The notes: generated by a model not told the origin, from the letters alone. Shown: positions 51,345 to 60,224, counted from the first letter of the stretch. The stretch is DNA of 64,000 bases from Larkinella punicea (GCF_003334855.1 NZ_QOWE01000021.1:95902-159901), one strand, 5' to 3'. Translations and numbers: made by a program.

Positions 51345-53828
51345 TTAGCGCACCCACTCACAGGCGGGTTCGCCCAGCAACGACTCCAGCCATTCCTGGC
51401 CAGGATCAATGGGCGCTCCATCCGGCGCAGCCAGAACGGAAGGGGCAGGCACCTCCGCCGGATTCATCTCATACTGACGAATCAGGTGCGAAATCAGTCC
51501 GTAAGAAGTGTCACCTGCCACCGCAGGACCGACCAGCGTTTTGATGCGCAGGACCGACCAGTGGGCTAAAGCCCGCACCGCTCCGTCGGCCTCTTTGTTC
51601 TGGGCTAACGCGATGAGTTGTTCCGCTACCTTCAAACTGGTCATGTAGTTAATTTCTCCAACATAGCCTTTATCAAAGGGCCGTTTATAAATCGCTTTAA
51701 GTAGCTGAACAAGAACATCGTCCAGGCCGAGTTGGGCCGGATCGAAAGCCTTCTGGTGAACCAGCCGGGCGCAACGCTCCGGGTTGAGCATCATCCGCAA
51801 CGTCATCGAAACGGCCGCTTCGGGTGGGGCCAGCGGATCGAACGTCATGCCCGTCCGGCGTTTGAACACCTCCCGCGAATTGGGGCTGTACCGGAACGGC
51901 CTCGGTGGAATGGATTTCAACAGCACCGACGGTACCGTCAACACCTGTGGGCGGAGCGTAGACAACAGAGCATCCAGTGCCCGGCGTTGCTCACTCGCCG
52001 GAACCACCGACAGAACCGGTTGGCCATCGCCCCGCAACGCATTGGTATACGTTTGTCCGCCCAGCACCTTGGCGGCCGCTTCGACCTGGTACCGGTGAAA
52101 CAGGTACATCGGCACAAAAACCTCTTCCAGCGTTGCCATCGGCGTTCCCGCCGGAATTTTCTTTTCGTTGAAATGATCCAGAGCCACCCGCCGAACCTCC
52201 ATCGTGCGCTTCAATTCATCGACCGCATTGCCGCCATTGTCCCACAAGTGCGTGGCCGGGTGGGCGCTGCTCTCGGGCCGGGCGTCCTGATCGGTCAGAA
52301 ACGTCAGACCTTTGGCGTGCATCTGCTGAACGATTTTGTTCAACTCCTGCTTCTCGTTGGTTCCCGCCGGAAAATCCTGGTAGCCCCAGATGATGCTCCA
52401 TTTGTCGTAGTCGCCAATGCTCAGCGTGTAGGCATCCGACAGGTCGATGGCCGCGCCTTTCACTTTGGCCACCATTGTCGGATAATCCATCACCGACGCC
52501 CTATTTTGCGTGCTGGCGATGTAGTTGTGTGGCAGTCCCAGCGTATGGCCCACTTCGTGTGCAGCCAGTTGCCGCAGCCGGTTGAGCGACATCTGCATCA
52601 TTTCGGATACGTGCGAGGTATCGGTGTCGAAGTTGCCGACCAGTCCCTGCGCAATCAGGTAATCCTGCCGAACCCGCAGCGAGCCCAGCGTCACTTTTCC
52701 CTTGATGATTTCACCCGTTCGCGGATCGATGATGCTCGCTCCGTAGGACCAGCCGCGCGTGGAACGATGCACCCACTGAATCAGGTTGTAGCGAATATCC
52801 ATCGGATCGGCATCGGCCGGCAGCAATTTCACCTGAAACGCATCTTTGTACCCGGCCGCTTCAAACGCCTGATTCCACCAGGCCGTGCCTTCCATCAAGG
52901 CCGTGCGGATCGGTTCGGGCGTACCCGGATCGAGGTAATAGACAATGGGCTTAACGGCTTCGCTGACAGCCGCTTTCGGATCTTTCTTTTCCAGCCGGTG
53001 CCGCGAAATATACCGCTTGATGATCGGCTGGCTGACGGGCGTTGCGTAATCGAAATACTCGATGCCGCCGTAGCCGATGCGCGGATCGAACTCCCGTGCT
53101 TTATAACCTGCTTCGGGCAATTGAACAAAGGAATGGTGCTGCCGCATCGTTACGGCGGTTGGTGTCGGCACCACCGAGCGCAGGTACGCGCCGGGCGTGT
53201 CGCCGGTCAGCGTGATGGTGACTTCAAATTCGGTATTTTGCGGAAACGATTTGGAATGCGGCAGATACATGGCGCAACGGCTGGCATCAAGCCGGAAATT
53301 TCCCTGGCGGGTCTGGCTGATGGCCTGCACCGCCCCCACCGCATCGAGCATCAGAAACGGCGTCAGATCGACCAGCACCCGCCGACCCGTCGGACCGCTT
53401 TCCTCTTCGGCCACAATGTCAAACCCCCAATGGACCGACTGCGCAAACGACTCTTCGACCGCCCGGCGTTCGAGGGCGTCGCTGGTGATGGCGCGGTACT
53501 GGTAATTGGGTTCGACCATCAGCACCTTCGGGCCGGTGCGCTGAAATTTGACGATGTGTTCCTGCCCCAGCCGCCCCCGATCAAGACCAATGTCGTTGGA
53601 ACCGATGCCCGAGGCCAGGGTCGGATAATAGAGGAGTTCAGTATCGAACTTGTCGATCTCCAGCCAGATCTTCCCTTTTTTGGCATCCCAGTAAAACGTC
53701 ATAAAACCGGGTTGCTTTTCCATGCCTGCCGTATACGACGCGATGGTAGGGGGAGTGCCGGTCGAAGCGGTCTGGGCAACCGCCGAAGTAGTGAGCAAAA
53801 TGGTTAATGCGAGGAGTAGTTTGTTCAT
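51345..53828 (-). CDS. Secreted zinc-dependent metalloprotease (DUF5117/DUF4953 type)
   Basis: An 827-residue exported protease. Signal peptide 1-18 (TTSAVAQ), a DUF5118/DUF5117-like N-terminal region (~30-300), then a metzincin-like catalytic domain with the zinc motif HEVGHTLGLPHNY at about residue 424. The motif supplies three histidines and the catalytic glutamate; a Met-turn-like ASVMDYP follows ~16 residues later. A large helical C-terminal region (~530-827) is typical of these Bacteroidota proteases. Periplasmic or secreted; substrate unknown. It lies 111 bp downstream of the SIMPL gene, which has its own hairpin, and is therefore probably transcribed separately. Confidence 0.9.
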   Translation of the reverse strand: MNKLLLALTILLTTSAVAQTASTGTPPTIASYTAGMEKQPGFMTFYWDAKKGKIWLEIDKFDTELLYYPTLASGIGSNDIGLDRGRLGQEHIVKFQRTGPKVLMVEPNYQYRAITSDALERRAVEESFAQSVHWGFDIVAEEESGPTGRRVLVDLTPFLMLDAVGAVQAISQTRQGNFRLDASRCAMYLPHSKSFPQNTEFEVTITLTGDTPGAYLRSVVPTPTAVTMRQHHSFVQLPEAGYKAREFDPRIGYGGIEYFDYATPVSQPIIKRYISRHRLEKKDPKAAVSEAVKPIVYYLDPGTPEPIRTALMEGTAWWNQAFEAAGYKDAFQVKLLPADADPMDIRYNLIQWVHRSTRGWSYGASIIDPRTGEIIKGKVTLGSLRVRQDYLIAQGLVGNFDTDTSHVSEMMQMSLNRLRQLAAHEVGHTLGLPHNYIASTQNRASVMDYPTMVAKVKGAAIDLSDAYTLSIGDYDKWSIIWGYQDFPAGTNEKQELNKIVQQMHAKGLTFLTDQDARPESSAHPATHLWDNGGNAVDELKRTMEVRRVALDHFNEKKIPAGTPMATLEEVFVPMYLFHRYQVEAAAKVLGGQTYTNALRGDGQPVLSVVPASEQRRALDALLSTLRPQVLTVPSVLLKSIPPRPFRYSPNSREVFKRRTGMTFDPLAPPEAAVSMTLRMMLNPERCARLVHQKAFDPAQLGLDDVLVQLLKAIYKRPFDKGYVGEINYMTSLKVAEQLIALAQNKEADGAVRALAHWSVLRIKTLVGPAVAGDTSYGLISHLIRQYEMNPAEVPAPSVLAAPDGAPIDPGQEWLESLLGEPACEWVR

Positions 53829-53866
53829 AAAGTGCAGGTTCGTATTCTTGCACTAAATATAGAAAA

Positions 53867-53895
53867 GGGATGGCTCTGAACCCAGAACCACCCCT
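53867..53895 (-). terminator. Hairpin between SIMPL and metalloprotease genes
   Basis: On the minus strand a 12-pair stem (two G-U pairs) around a GGTT loop is followed by TTTTC. Its position downstream of the SIMPL stop and upstream of the protease start fits termination of the SIMPL transcript. Confidence 0.5.
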
Positions 53896-53939
53896 TTTTT
53901 TAACCACTTTATTCAAATACCGGCGGCATTTCGCCTTTT

Positions 53940-54656
53940 TTACTTCAATTCAAACGTCACTTTCACCTGCGCCGGAATCCGGATCGTCTGCGGAATATCG
54001 AGTAAACTGCCGCCATACCCGACGCGTACGACTTCGTCCATCGCACTAAGTCCAAAGCCCCGCTGTAAAACCGGGTCGGTTTCTTCCGTGTCGCGCACAC
54101 TCAGCACGGTTCCCAGCGTTCGCCCGGCGGCTTTGGCGAGAATGGCCGCTTTTTCGCGAGCCACCTCAACGGCCTTTTCCAGCACCAGATTTTTGCTGGT
54201 CTCCTGTTTGGTCGAACGATAGCCGGCCTGAAAGCGGTTGAAACCGCCATTGATCAGCGCCAGTTGCAGATCCAGATACCGTTCCGGTTTATTCAACTCA
54301 AAAATGACTTGCTGATTGGTGATGACCTCCGGCTTCTGCTGGCCATTCTGGTAGATCGACCCATCATTTTTCTGAACCTGCAGTAAGGTGTACCGTATTT
54401 CTTTCTCGTCAATCTGGTAATCTTTCAGTAACTTCACTAGCCGTTTTTCGGCAGCCTGGTGCGCAACATACGCTTTCCGGGCGTCGGCCGGATCCGAAAA
54501 TTGCAAAGTGACCGTGATGCGAACCTGATCGGCCGGTAATTCAAGCTCCGCATCACCCAACACCACAATCCGGTTGACGGGCAGGTCCGGCGTCTGGGCA
54601 ACCGCCGGAGAAAAAAGACTCAATATGCTCAATACAAAAAAACTAAGTTTCCGCAT
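53940..54656 (-). CDS. SIMPL (DUF541) domain periplasmic protein
   Basis: A 238-residue exported protein: signal peptide 1-20 (SPAVAQ) then the SIMPL/DUF541 fold: VLGDAELELPADQVRITVTL, a long helix at ~60-80 (ARKAYVAHQAAEKRLVKLLK), VITNQQVIFELN and a second helix (VEVAREKAAILAKAAGRTLG). Bacterial members (e.g. BP26/OMP28-like) form periplasmic or outer-membrane channel-shaped oligomers; their role, including oxidative-stress links, is not settled. Single gene, divergent from the lipoprotein at 54777. Confidence 0.9.
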   Translation of the reverse strand: MRKLSFFVLSILSLFSPAVAQTPDLPVNRIVVLGDAELELPADQVRITVTLQFSDPADARKAYVAHQAAEKRLVKLLKDYQIDEKEIRYTLLQVQKNDGSIYQNGQQKPEVITNQQVIFELNKPERYLDLQLALINGGFNRFQAGYRSTKQETSKNLVLEKAVEVAREKAAILAKAAGRTLGTVLSVRDTEETDPVLQRGFGLSAMDEVVRVGYGGSLLDIPQTIRIPAQVKVTFELK

Positions 54657-54776
54657 GGTTATAAAAGATTACTGGTTGTTTACCGTTTTTGAATAAGTGA
54701 TCATTTCGTTATTTTTGGTTGCCTAAAACTGTTCACACCTCACACTCGTTTTAAGATTCTCTGGATCAACCTGGTA

Positions 54777-55361
54777 ATGCGTTATTTTATTCTTTTGATA
54801 TTCCTGGGCCTGATTGGTCTTCACGGGTGCAAGATTCCTTCCGGAAAACCGGATGACCCTACCGCGCCGGTTACCACCGTGTACACAATCAAAGCCGGTG
54901 GCAATTACGCCGATCACAACGACTTTTCGTATACTGCCAAAACAACCTTGTCGTTCAGCGTCATTTTCGACAGTTCCGCCGTTTATACCAACAAAATTCC
55001 CGAAAACCAGCACGACATCAACAAACTATACGGTTTTTCGGACTGTAATGTTCAACACAACACGTCCAGCGCCCGCTTTGGCTGGAACTGGCGGGACAAA
55101 GCCCTCCGGATTTATGCCTATTGCTACCGCAACGGCGAGCGCGTTTCGGAAGAACTCGGCACCGCTGAACTTAACAAGCCTGCTGATTACCAAATCAGCA
55201 TCGTTGGCGGCAACTATGTCTTCACCTTCAAAGGTAAGGAGACCACCATTGCGCGGGGCTGCAACATTGTGCAAAGTACTCAACGCTACCGGCTCTATCC
55301 GTATTTTGGTGGTGACGAACCGGCTCCCCACGACATCATCATTTCGATTACCGAAAAATAA
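54777..55361 (+). CDS. Hypothetical beta-rich lipoprotein
   Basis: A 194-residue lipoprotein with lipobox LIGLHGC (Cys ~18). The mature part is beta-rich with four further cysteines (SDCNVQ, AYCYRN, RGCNIV and the lipidated Cys) and a concanavalin-like pattern (ADYQISIVGGNYVFTFKGKE). Reminiscent of small carbohydrate-binding jelly-rolls, but not recognised. Short low-key gene between SIMPL and an inverted-repeat element. Confidence 0.7.
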   Translation: MRYFILLIFLGLIGLHGCKIPSGKPDDPTAPVTTVYTIKAGGNYADHNDFSYTAKTTLSFSVIFDSSAVYTNKIPENQHDINKLYGFSDCNVQHNTSSARFGWNWRDKALRIYAYCYRNGERVSEELGTAELNKPADYQISIVGGNYVFTFKGKETTIARGCNIVQSTQRYRLYPYFGGDEPAPHDIIISITEK

Positions 55362-55375
55362 TTGCCCCTAATCCG

Positions 55376-55452
55376 CATTTGCCCCCCAGCCCCCTAAAGG
55401 GGGAGTTTTCTCGCGCTCCAAGCTCCCCCTTTAGGGGGCTGGGGGGCAAATG
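55376..55452. repeat. 30-bp inverted repeat with CCCCCTAAAGGGGG arms (element C)
   Basis: 55376-55405 pairs perfectly with 55423-55452 around a 17-base loop. Third copy of the family seen at 11965-12044 and 46170-46246; the outer arm here reads TTGCCCCCCAG rather than CTGCCCCCAAC, again matched by the opposite arm. It lies between convergent genes. Confidence 0.9.
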
Positions 55453-55501
55453 AGGGTCAGAACGATCGGCCTAATCAATTCCAATTCAAAACCTAACAGC
55501 C

Positions 55502-56158
55502 CTACCCTTCAGGGGGTTGGGATAACCCCGGTATTTGCAGCAAGCGGTTCGGATCCGGGCAAACTGCCAGATACCGTTCCCGATCCGCCAGCGAGCAAAC
55601 ACCCGGAAAGTCTCCCGTATGACCCAACAAATCAGTCATCAGTTGGAAGTGCAGGTGCGGAGGCCAGTCGCCGTTCTCCGGATACGGGCCAATTTCAGCG
55701 ATTTTCTCCCCGGCTTTGAAAGACTTTCCTACTGTTAAACCCCGCAACGACGAACGGCTGAGATGCCCGTAAAGTGCAAAAAGCGGTTTTTCATCCAGCC
55801 GGTGTTCAAGAATAATCGTGGGGCCGTAATCGCCGAAATGATTGTTATCCTGAAAACTGTGTACCACGCCATCGAGCGGGGCAAAAACCGGCGTTCCGGC
55901 TTCGGCCCAGAGGTCGATGCCTAAATGGATGCAACGGGATGCTTCGGCCTGATTGAAATGCGGACTGCGCCGGTAGATGACCCGGTGTTCGTTGTAACCA
56001 CCCACGCCCACCACGGCACCCTGCCGGCGAAGTTTCCCAAAGACGTAATCGGTAAAAACAGCCGTATTGGTAAGGTCAAGGCTGTCCAGTTCTGAATTTT
56101 GGGCGGTAAAATCCAGTATCAGATACGGATCGGTGCGAAAATCGAAGGGCAGAATCAT
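55502..56158 (-). CDS. M23-family (LytM) metallopeptidase domain protein
   Basis: A 218-residue protein with a LytM/M23 domain at ~80-195. The zinc ligands are in HLGIDLWAEAG (H, D) and PPHLHFQL (second H of HLH). FALYGHLSR and GEKIAEIGPYPENGDWPP match the fold. M23 enzymes cut peptidoglycan cross-links. No signal peptide is seen, so it may be cytoplasmic or exported by another route, or act on something else. It stands alone between convergent and divergent neighbours. Confidence 0.85.
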   Translation of the reverse strand: MILPFDFRTDPYLILDFTAQNSELDSLDLTNTAVFTDYVFGKLRRQGAVVGVGGYNEHRVIYRRSPHFNQAEASRCIHLGIDLWAEAGTPVFAPLDGVVHSFQDNNHFGDYGPTIILEHRLDEKPLFALYGHLSRSSLRGLTVGKSFKAGEKIAEIGPYPENGDWPPHLHFQLMTDLLGHTGDFPGVCSLADRERYLAVCPDPNRLLQIPGLSQPPEG

Positions 56159-56296
56159 AGCGCAAAGTTGGTCAGTTTTGCCAATACCCGTACAACTTTT
56201 GGGAGATTCCGGCGTATCCTCTATATTTAATGTCCTGAATCCTGAAAAAACACCGAATTTTCGTTCTTAACTACACTCATCAACCTAAACTGCCGA

Positions 56297-57787
56297 ATGC
56301 AAGCCACTGCATCCCCTACTACCACGTCTGCCAAACACCCTACAGGCCTCTATGTCCTGTTTTTCACCGAAATGTGGGAGCGGTTTAGCTACTACGGCAT
56401 GCGGGCCATCCTGCTGCTCTTTTTGATCGACAACGTCCGGGGCGGCATGGGCCTCAGCGAAATGGAAGGAGCCGCCATCTATGGCTTGTATACGGCTTCG
56501 GGTTACCTCCTTTCGCTGCCCGGCGGCTGGATTGCCGACAACATTCTGGGACAGCGAAAATCCATCTGGTACGGCGGTTTTGTCATCATGTTCGGGCATG
56601 TTCTGCTGGCCATTCCGGCCGGGAGCGCCTTGTTTTATATCGGTTTAGCCACCGTTGCCATCGGTACGGGTTTGTTAAAGCCCAACATCAGTTCCATCGT
56701 TGGTGAACTCTATCCCGAAGGTGGTGCCCGGCGCGATGCGGCTTTTTCGATTTTCTACATGGGTATCAATATGGGCTCGTTTCTGGGAATCACCATCGTG
56801 GGATATTTGGGACAGAAAGTGGGCTGGCATTACGGGTTTGGCGCGGCTGCCGTCGGCATGTTGTTCGGCCTGGTGGTCTTCCGGATTTTCGGTCAGAAAT
56901 ACCTCAGCGACTACGGAAATGTCCCGGCCAAAGCCGAAGCATCTACCGACACGACCAACCAGAACCGCAGTCTGTTTTTTGTGGTGGGCCTCGCGGCCAT
57001 CCTCGCCGTTTTGCAGTTTACGGGTATTCTGGATCTGACCACCGCGCAGGGATTAGCCAAAGGCGCCGGGGTTATCATTACACTGACGGCAGTCGGCTAT
57101 TTTCTGTTCATTCTGCTGGCGGGCGGCTTAACGCTCGTTGAAAAGAAGCGGGTGGGTGTTCTGTTCGTATTCTTCCTGGGTTCTGCCGTGTTCTGGGCGG
57201 GCTTTGAACAGCAGGGTTCGTCGCTCCAGATTTTCTCCGACCGGTATACGGATTTGAATCTTTTTGGCTGGCAAATGCCCTCGAGCTGGTTCCAGAATTT
57301 CAATCCGGCGTTCATCCTCATCTTCTCCCCGATTCTGGCCGCACTCTGGATTTATCTGGGAAACCGCAACCAGAATCCGGCACCCCACCTCAAGTTTGCC
57401 GTCGCGCTGTTTCTTTTAGGACTCGGGTATTTGGTGATGGTAATGGCTTCCAAAATTGCTTTGACCGGCCAGCTCACTTCCCCGATCTTCCTGACGTTCA
57501 CCTATTTGTTTCACACGCTGGGCGAGCTTTGCCTGAGTCCGGTGGGGCTGAGTTCGTTCACCAAACTAGCTCCCAAACGCTACCTCAGCCAGTTGATGGG
57601 CATCTGGTTTGTCGGCACCTCACTGGGCAACCTGATTGCCGGTTTGTTTGCGGGCGGTTTCGACGAAGGGAATGTTCAGCAGATGCCGGAAATGTTCATG
57701 AGCGTCGTCTATTTCAGCTTCGGCTTCGCCCTCTTGATCCTGATTTTCCACAAACCGCTAAAAAGCTGGCTGGGAGGAGTGAAATAG
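56297..57787 (+). CDS. Proton-dependent oligopeptide (POT/PTR) transporter
   Basis: A 496-residue MFS-type transporter with about 14 membrane helices. The POT signature ExxERFxYYG is at ~24-33 (FTEMWERFSYYGMRAIL), and GGWIADNILGQRKSIWYGG and SIFYMGINMGSFLG correspond to the PTR2 motifs. It imports di- and tripeptides with protons at the inner membrane. Monocistronic; an 18-bp inverted repeat follows the stop. Confidence 0.93.
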   Translation: MQATASPTTTSAKHPTGLYVLFFTEMWERFSYYGMRAILLLFLIDNVRGGMGLSEMEGAAIYGLYTASGYLLSLPGGWIADNILGQRKSIWYGGFVIMFGHVLLAIPAGSALFYIGLATVAIGTGLLKPNISSIVGELYPEGGARRDAAFSIFYMGINMGSFLGITIVGYLGQKVGWHYGFGAAAVGMLFGLVVFRIFGQKYLSDYGNVPAKAEASTDTTNQNRSLFFVVGLAAILAVLQFTGILDLTTAQGLAKGAGVIITLTAVGYFLFILLAGGLTLVEKKRVGVLFVFFLGSAVFWAGFEQQGSSLQIFSDRYTDLNLFGWQMPSSWFQNFNPAFILIFSPILAALWIYLGNRNQNPAPHLKFAVALFLLGLGYLVMVMASKIALTGQLTSPIFLTFTYLFHTLGELCLSPVGLSSFTKLAPKRYLSQLMGIWFVGTSLGNLIAGLFAGGFDEGNVQQMPEMFMSVVYFSFGFALLILIFHKPLKSWLGGVK

Positions 57788-57788
57788 A

Positions 57789-57852
57789 GAATGATGGATG
57801 ATGAATTTACGCGTCAGCCCAATCATCGTTCATCATTCATCATCCATCATTC
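57789..57852. repeat. 18-bp perfect inverted repeat (ATGATGAAT family)
   Basis: 57789-57806 and 57835-57852 are exact reverse complements around a 28-base loop, between the convergent POT transporter and SUI1 genes. It shares the ATGATGAAT unit with 44160-44219. May act as a bidirectional terminator. Confidence 0.7.
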
Positions 57853-57855
57853 CTT

Positions 57856-58203
57856 TTACCCCCCCGCTTTCTTCCCCTTATACCCCTTTGCCGTGAGCCA
57901 GGCCAGGACTTTGTCGCGGTGATCGCCCTGAATCAGGATCTCGCCGTCTTTGGCCGAGCCGCCGGAGCCGCATACGGTTTTTAGCTGTTTGGCCACTTCG
58001 GTCAGGTCGGCGTCGGTGCCGATGAAGTCCCGGACGGCCGTCACGACCTTCCCGCCCCCCTTGCGATCGAGCCAGATTTTTAGGTTCTGCTGTTCCGGTT
58101 TCAGCGTTTTCGCGTTGGAAGCGCCGGATTGGTACGCATAATTCGGGTCCGTCGAATACACGATTCCGAAGCGGGATTTATCGTTGTTATTTTTCTTACT
58201 CAT
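57856..58203 (-). CDS. SUI1-family translation initiation factor (YciH-like)
   Basis: A 115-residue cytoplasmic protein with the SUI1/eIF1-like domain at ~45-112 (IWLDRKGGGKVVTAVRDFIG, VCGSGGSAKDGEILIQGDHR, VLAWLTAKGYKGKKAGG). The KTVCGSGGSAKDGEI loop is diagnostic. Start ATG 58203 fits the family; a longer frame to 58302 has no conserved residues. Bacterial YciH relatives affect start-codon fidelity; the role here is inferred. Confidence 0.92.
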   Translation of the reverse strand: MSKKNNNDKSRFGIVYSTDPNYAYQSGASNAKTLKPEQQNLKIWLDRKGGGKVVTAVRDFIGTDADLTEVAKQLKTVCGSGGSAKDGEILIQGDHRDKVLAWLTAKGYKGKKAGG

Positions 58204-58313
58204 CGTTTTTAGCCATTTTAGTTCGATCGCTACGCGACCGATAGAGGGAATATTGCTACTTTTTTCTACAAACATTCGGTCGCTATGCGACCAAAAAGCC
58301 AAGACGAACCACT

Positions 58314-59189
58314 CTACCGAATCACCAGCAAACTCGACGGCACCACCTGAACCGTTGCCGTGTCGGTGTCCAGTAGCAACGGCTCCCCATCGACGTGGAT
58401 CAATAGCGGCCCCGCTCCTTTCACCACCACCGACCGGGCGGGTCGCACCGTCAGGTAGTTCGACTGGTCGAGGGTTTTGTTAAAAAGCCGCCACGCCAGC
58501 AGGCCCACCGCGCTGCGGGGAAACGGTTTTAGCAGACAGACATCCAGCAACCCGTCGGCGACATTGGCATGGGGAGCAATCCAGGCATTGTTGCCAAACT
58601 GCCCGGCGTTGGCCACGGTCAGGGAGAAGAGCGACTGCGGTTTCCCGTCAATTTCGTAGGTCGCAGGCTGGTAGTTCCAGAACGCCCGGTAGGTGGTTCG
58701 GATGTAGGTGGGCAACCCCCGGATGGGCTGCCGGGCAAATTCCTGGGCAACGTACGCATCGAAGCCTATTCCGGTCGTGCAAAAAAAAGCGTGTTCATTG
58801 ATCCGACCACTGTCGATCACCACCGGGCGTCCATGGATGGCCCGCTCAATGGCTTTTTTCGGATTCAGCGGTAACTTCAAATGCCGTGCCAGCCCGTTTC
58901 CCGAACCCACCGGGACAATTCCCAGGGCGGTTTGCGTGTTCAACAGCGCCCGGGCGGTTTCATTCATCGTGCCATCGCCCCCGATGATCACCACCCGGCG
59001 GATGCCCTGCCGAACGGCGTCGGTGGCCAGTTCGGTGGCGTGTCCGGGATGCGTCGTAAAGCGTGCTTCAGGCGTAAACCCAGCATCAACCGCTATTTTC
59101 AACAAAAATTCAATCCATTGCTGCTTTTTTTGTACCGAAGCCGTCCCCGACAGGGGATTGACAATCGCCAGCAAAGTTGTTTGCGCCAC
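58314..59189 (-). CDS. Diacylglycerol/lipid kinase (YegS/DagK family)
   Basis: A 291-residue lipid kinase with the diacylglycerol-kinase catalytic domain: IVNPLSGTASVQKKQQW at the start, the nucleotide-binding GGDGTMNE, then VPVGSGNGLARHLKLPLNP and IDSGRINEHAFFCTTGIG. It phosphorylates diacylglycerol or a related lipid on the inner face of the membrane. The start codon is GTG at 59189, two bases after the stop of the 37-codon membrane-peptide gene (TGA CC GTG), so translation is probably coupled. Confidence 0.9.
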   Translation of the reverse strand: MAQTTLLAIVNPLSGTASVQKKQQWIEFLLKIAVDAGFTPEARFTTHPGHATELATDAVRQGIRRVVIIGGDGTMNETARALLNTQTALGIVPVGSGNGLARHLKLPLNPKKAIERAIHGRPVVIDSGRINEHAFFCTTGIGFDAYVAQEFARQPIRGLPTYIRTTYRAFWNYQPATYEIDGKPQSLFSLTVANAGQFGNNAWIAPHANVADGLLDVCLLKPFPRSAVGLLAWRLFNKTLDQSNYLTVRPARSVVVKGAGPLLIHVDGEPLLLDTDTATVQVVPSSLLVIR

Positions 59190-59191
59190 GG

Positions 59192-59305
59192 TCAGGAAAA
59201 GAAAATAAACAGGATCAGGATGAACACAATGATAAAAATGTAATACCAGCCATCCGAAAAGATGTAAGGCTTATATTCTTCGTAAAATTTGCGAATTTTA
59301 TTCAT
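59192..59305 (-). CDS. 37-residue single-pass membrane protein
   Basis: A complete small gene from ATG 59305 to TGA 59192. The N-terminus is charged and aromatic (MNKIRKFYEEYKPYIFSDGW) and the second half is one membrane helix (YYIFIIVFILILFIFF) ending in serine. It sits immediately upstream of the lipid kinase with a two-base gap. The tight coupling and ideal membrane-peptide pattern make it a real gene; function unknown, perhaps a membrane anchor or regulator for the kinase. Confidence 0.7.
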   Translation of the reverse strand: MNKIRKFYEEYKPYIFSDGWYYIFIIVFILILFIFFS

Positions 59306-59346
59306 TAGTATTGGGGAAATTATAAGCCATCAAAGTACGGGATAAA

Positions 59347-59778
59347 ATGAAAAAACTAGTCGGCTTCTTTCTTTTTTTGTTCGTCATCACCGGTTCTCAG
59401 GCCCAGACACCCGCCGACCGCAAAGCGATTCTGTCCATTCTGGATCGCCAAACCGCCGACTGGAATGCCGGCAATACCACGGCTTTCATGAACGGCTACT
59501 GGAAGTCGGACTCACTGACGTTTATCGGCAAAGTGGGCATTACGTACGGCTACGAGGCTACGCTGAGTAATTACAAACGCCGGTATCCGGACCGGGCGGC
59601 CATGGGAACGTTGAAGTTTACCATTCTGAAACTGGAGTTCCAGGCCAAAAATGTAGCGTATGTGATCGGAAAATTTCACCTGACCCGCCCGAAAGTCGGC
59701 GATGCGGAAGGACATTTTACGTTACTTTGGCGAAAAATTAACGGACAATGGGTGATCGTCAGCGACCATTCCAGCTAA
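59347..59778 (+). CDS. Secreted SnoaL/DUF4440-like protein
   Basis: A 143-residue exported protein with a signal peptide (1-19, GSQAQ) and an NTF2-like cone fold: DRKAILSILDRQTADWNAGN, FMNGYWKSDSLTFIGK, GTLKFTILKLEFQAKNVAYV and FTLLWRKINGQWVIVSDHSS. Family members are small enzymes or ligand-binding proteins; no catalytic residues are assignable. It is 16 bp upstream of the MaoC gene on the same strand. Confidence 0.83.
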   Translation: MKKLVGFFLFLFVITGSQAQTPADRKAILSILDRQTADWNAGNTTAFMNGYWKSDSLTFIGKVGITYGYEATLSNYKRRYPDRAAMGTLKFTILKLEFQAKNVAYVIGKFHLTRPKVGDAEGHFTLLWRKINGQWVIVSDHSS

Positions 59779-59794
59779 TCACGTTTTCGTTTTT

Positions 59795-60202
59795 ATGACC
59801 CCTTTTGAATTAAACGCCGTTCACCGGCATACCTTTCGTTTCTCGCAAGCCGACGTCGAAGCGTTTGCGCGCGTTACCGGCGACGACAATCCGTTGCACC
59901 TCGACGCGGAGTTTGCCAGCCAGACGCCCTTCAAACGGCCCATTATTCACGGCATGTTGGGTGCCAGCGTGTTCACCAAAATCCTGGGAACGCAATTCCC
60001 CGGACACGGTTCGGTGTATTTGAAGCAAACGCTGGACTTTCTGCGGCCCATGTTTGTCGATACAGACTATGAAGCGGTTTTTACGGTGGTTTCCACCAAT
60101 CCGGACAAACACATCGCGGAAGTGTCGACTGAAATTAAAGATACCCAAACCGGCAAGTTAACGACGCGTGGCGTGGCGACCTTGATGTATAAGAAATCCT
60201 GA
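59795..60202 (+). CDS. MaoC-family (R)-enoyl-CoA hydratase
   Basis: A 135-residue hot-dog-fold protein. The hydratase 2 signature DDNPLHLDAEFASQTPFKRP, with D and H as catalytic residues and the following IIHGML, is intact. It hydrates trans-2-enoyl-CoA or ACP, in fatty-acid or polyhydroxyalkanoate metabolism; cytoplasmic. It follows the SnoaL-like gene by 16 bp and ends in a strong bidirectional terminator. Confidence 0.92.
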   Translation: MTPFELNAVHRHTFRFSQADVEAFARVTGDDNPLHLDAEFASQTPFKRPIIHGMLGASVFTKILGTQFPGHGSVYLKQTLDFLRPMFVDTDYEAVFTVVSTNPDKHIAEVSTEIKDTQTGKLTTRGVATLMYKKS

Positions 60203-60224
60203 ACGCCGGATTCATTGCCCTCCA

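Noticed and set aside
51732..53807. 691-codon open frame on the plus strand opposite the zinc metalloprotease
   Set aside because: The minus-strand protein has an intact HEVGHTLGLPHNY motif and signal peptide; the antisense product is Arg/His-rich with no domain, a shadow of biased codon use.
54814..55371. Second plus-strand frame overlapping the hypothetical lipoprotein
   Set aside because: It lacks a signal or lipobox and is Pro/Thr/Arg-rich; the 54777 frame has a lipobox and a coherent beta-rich sequence.
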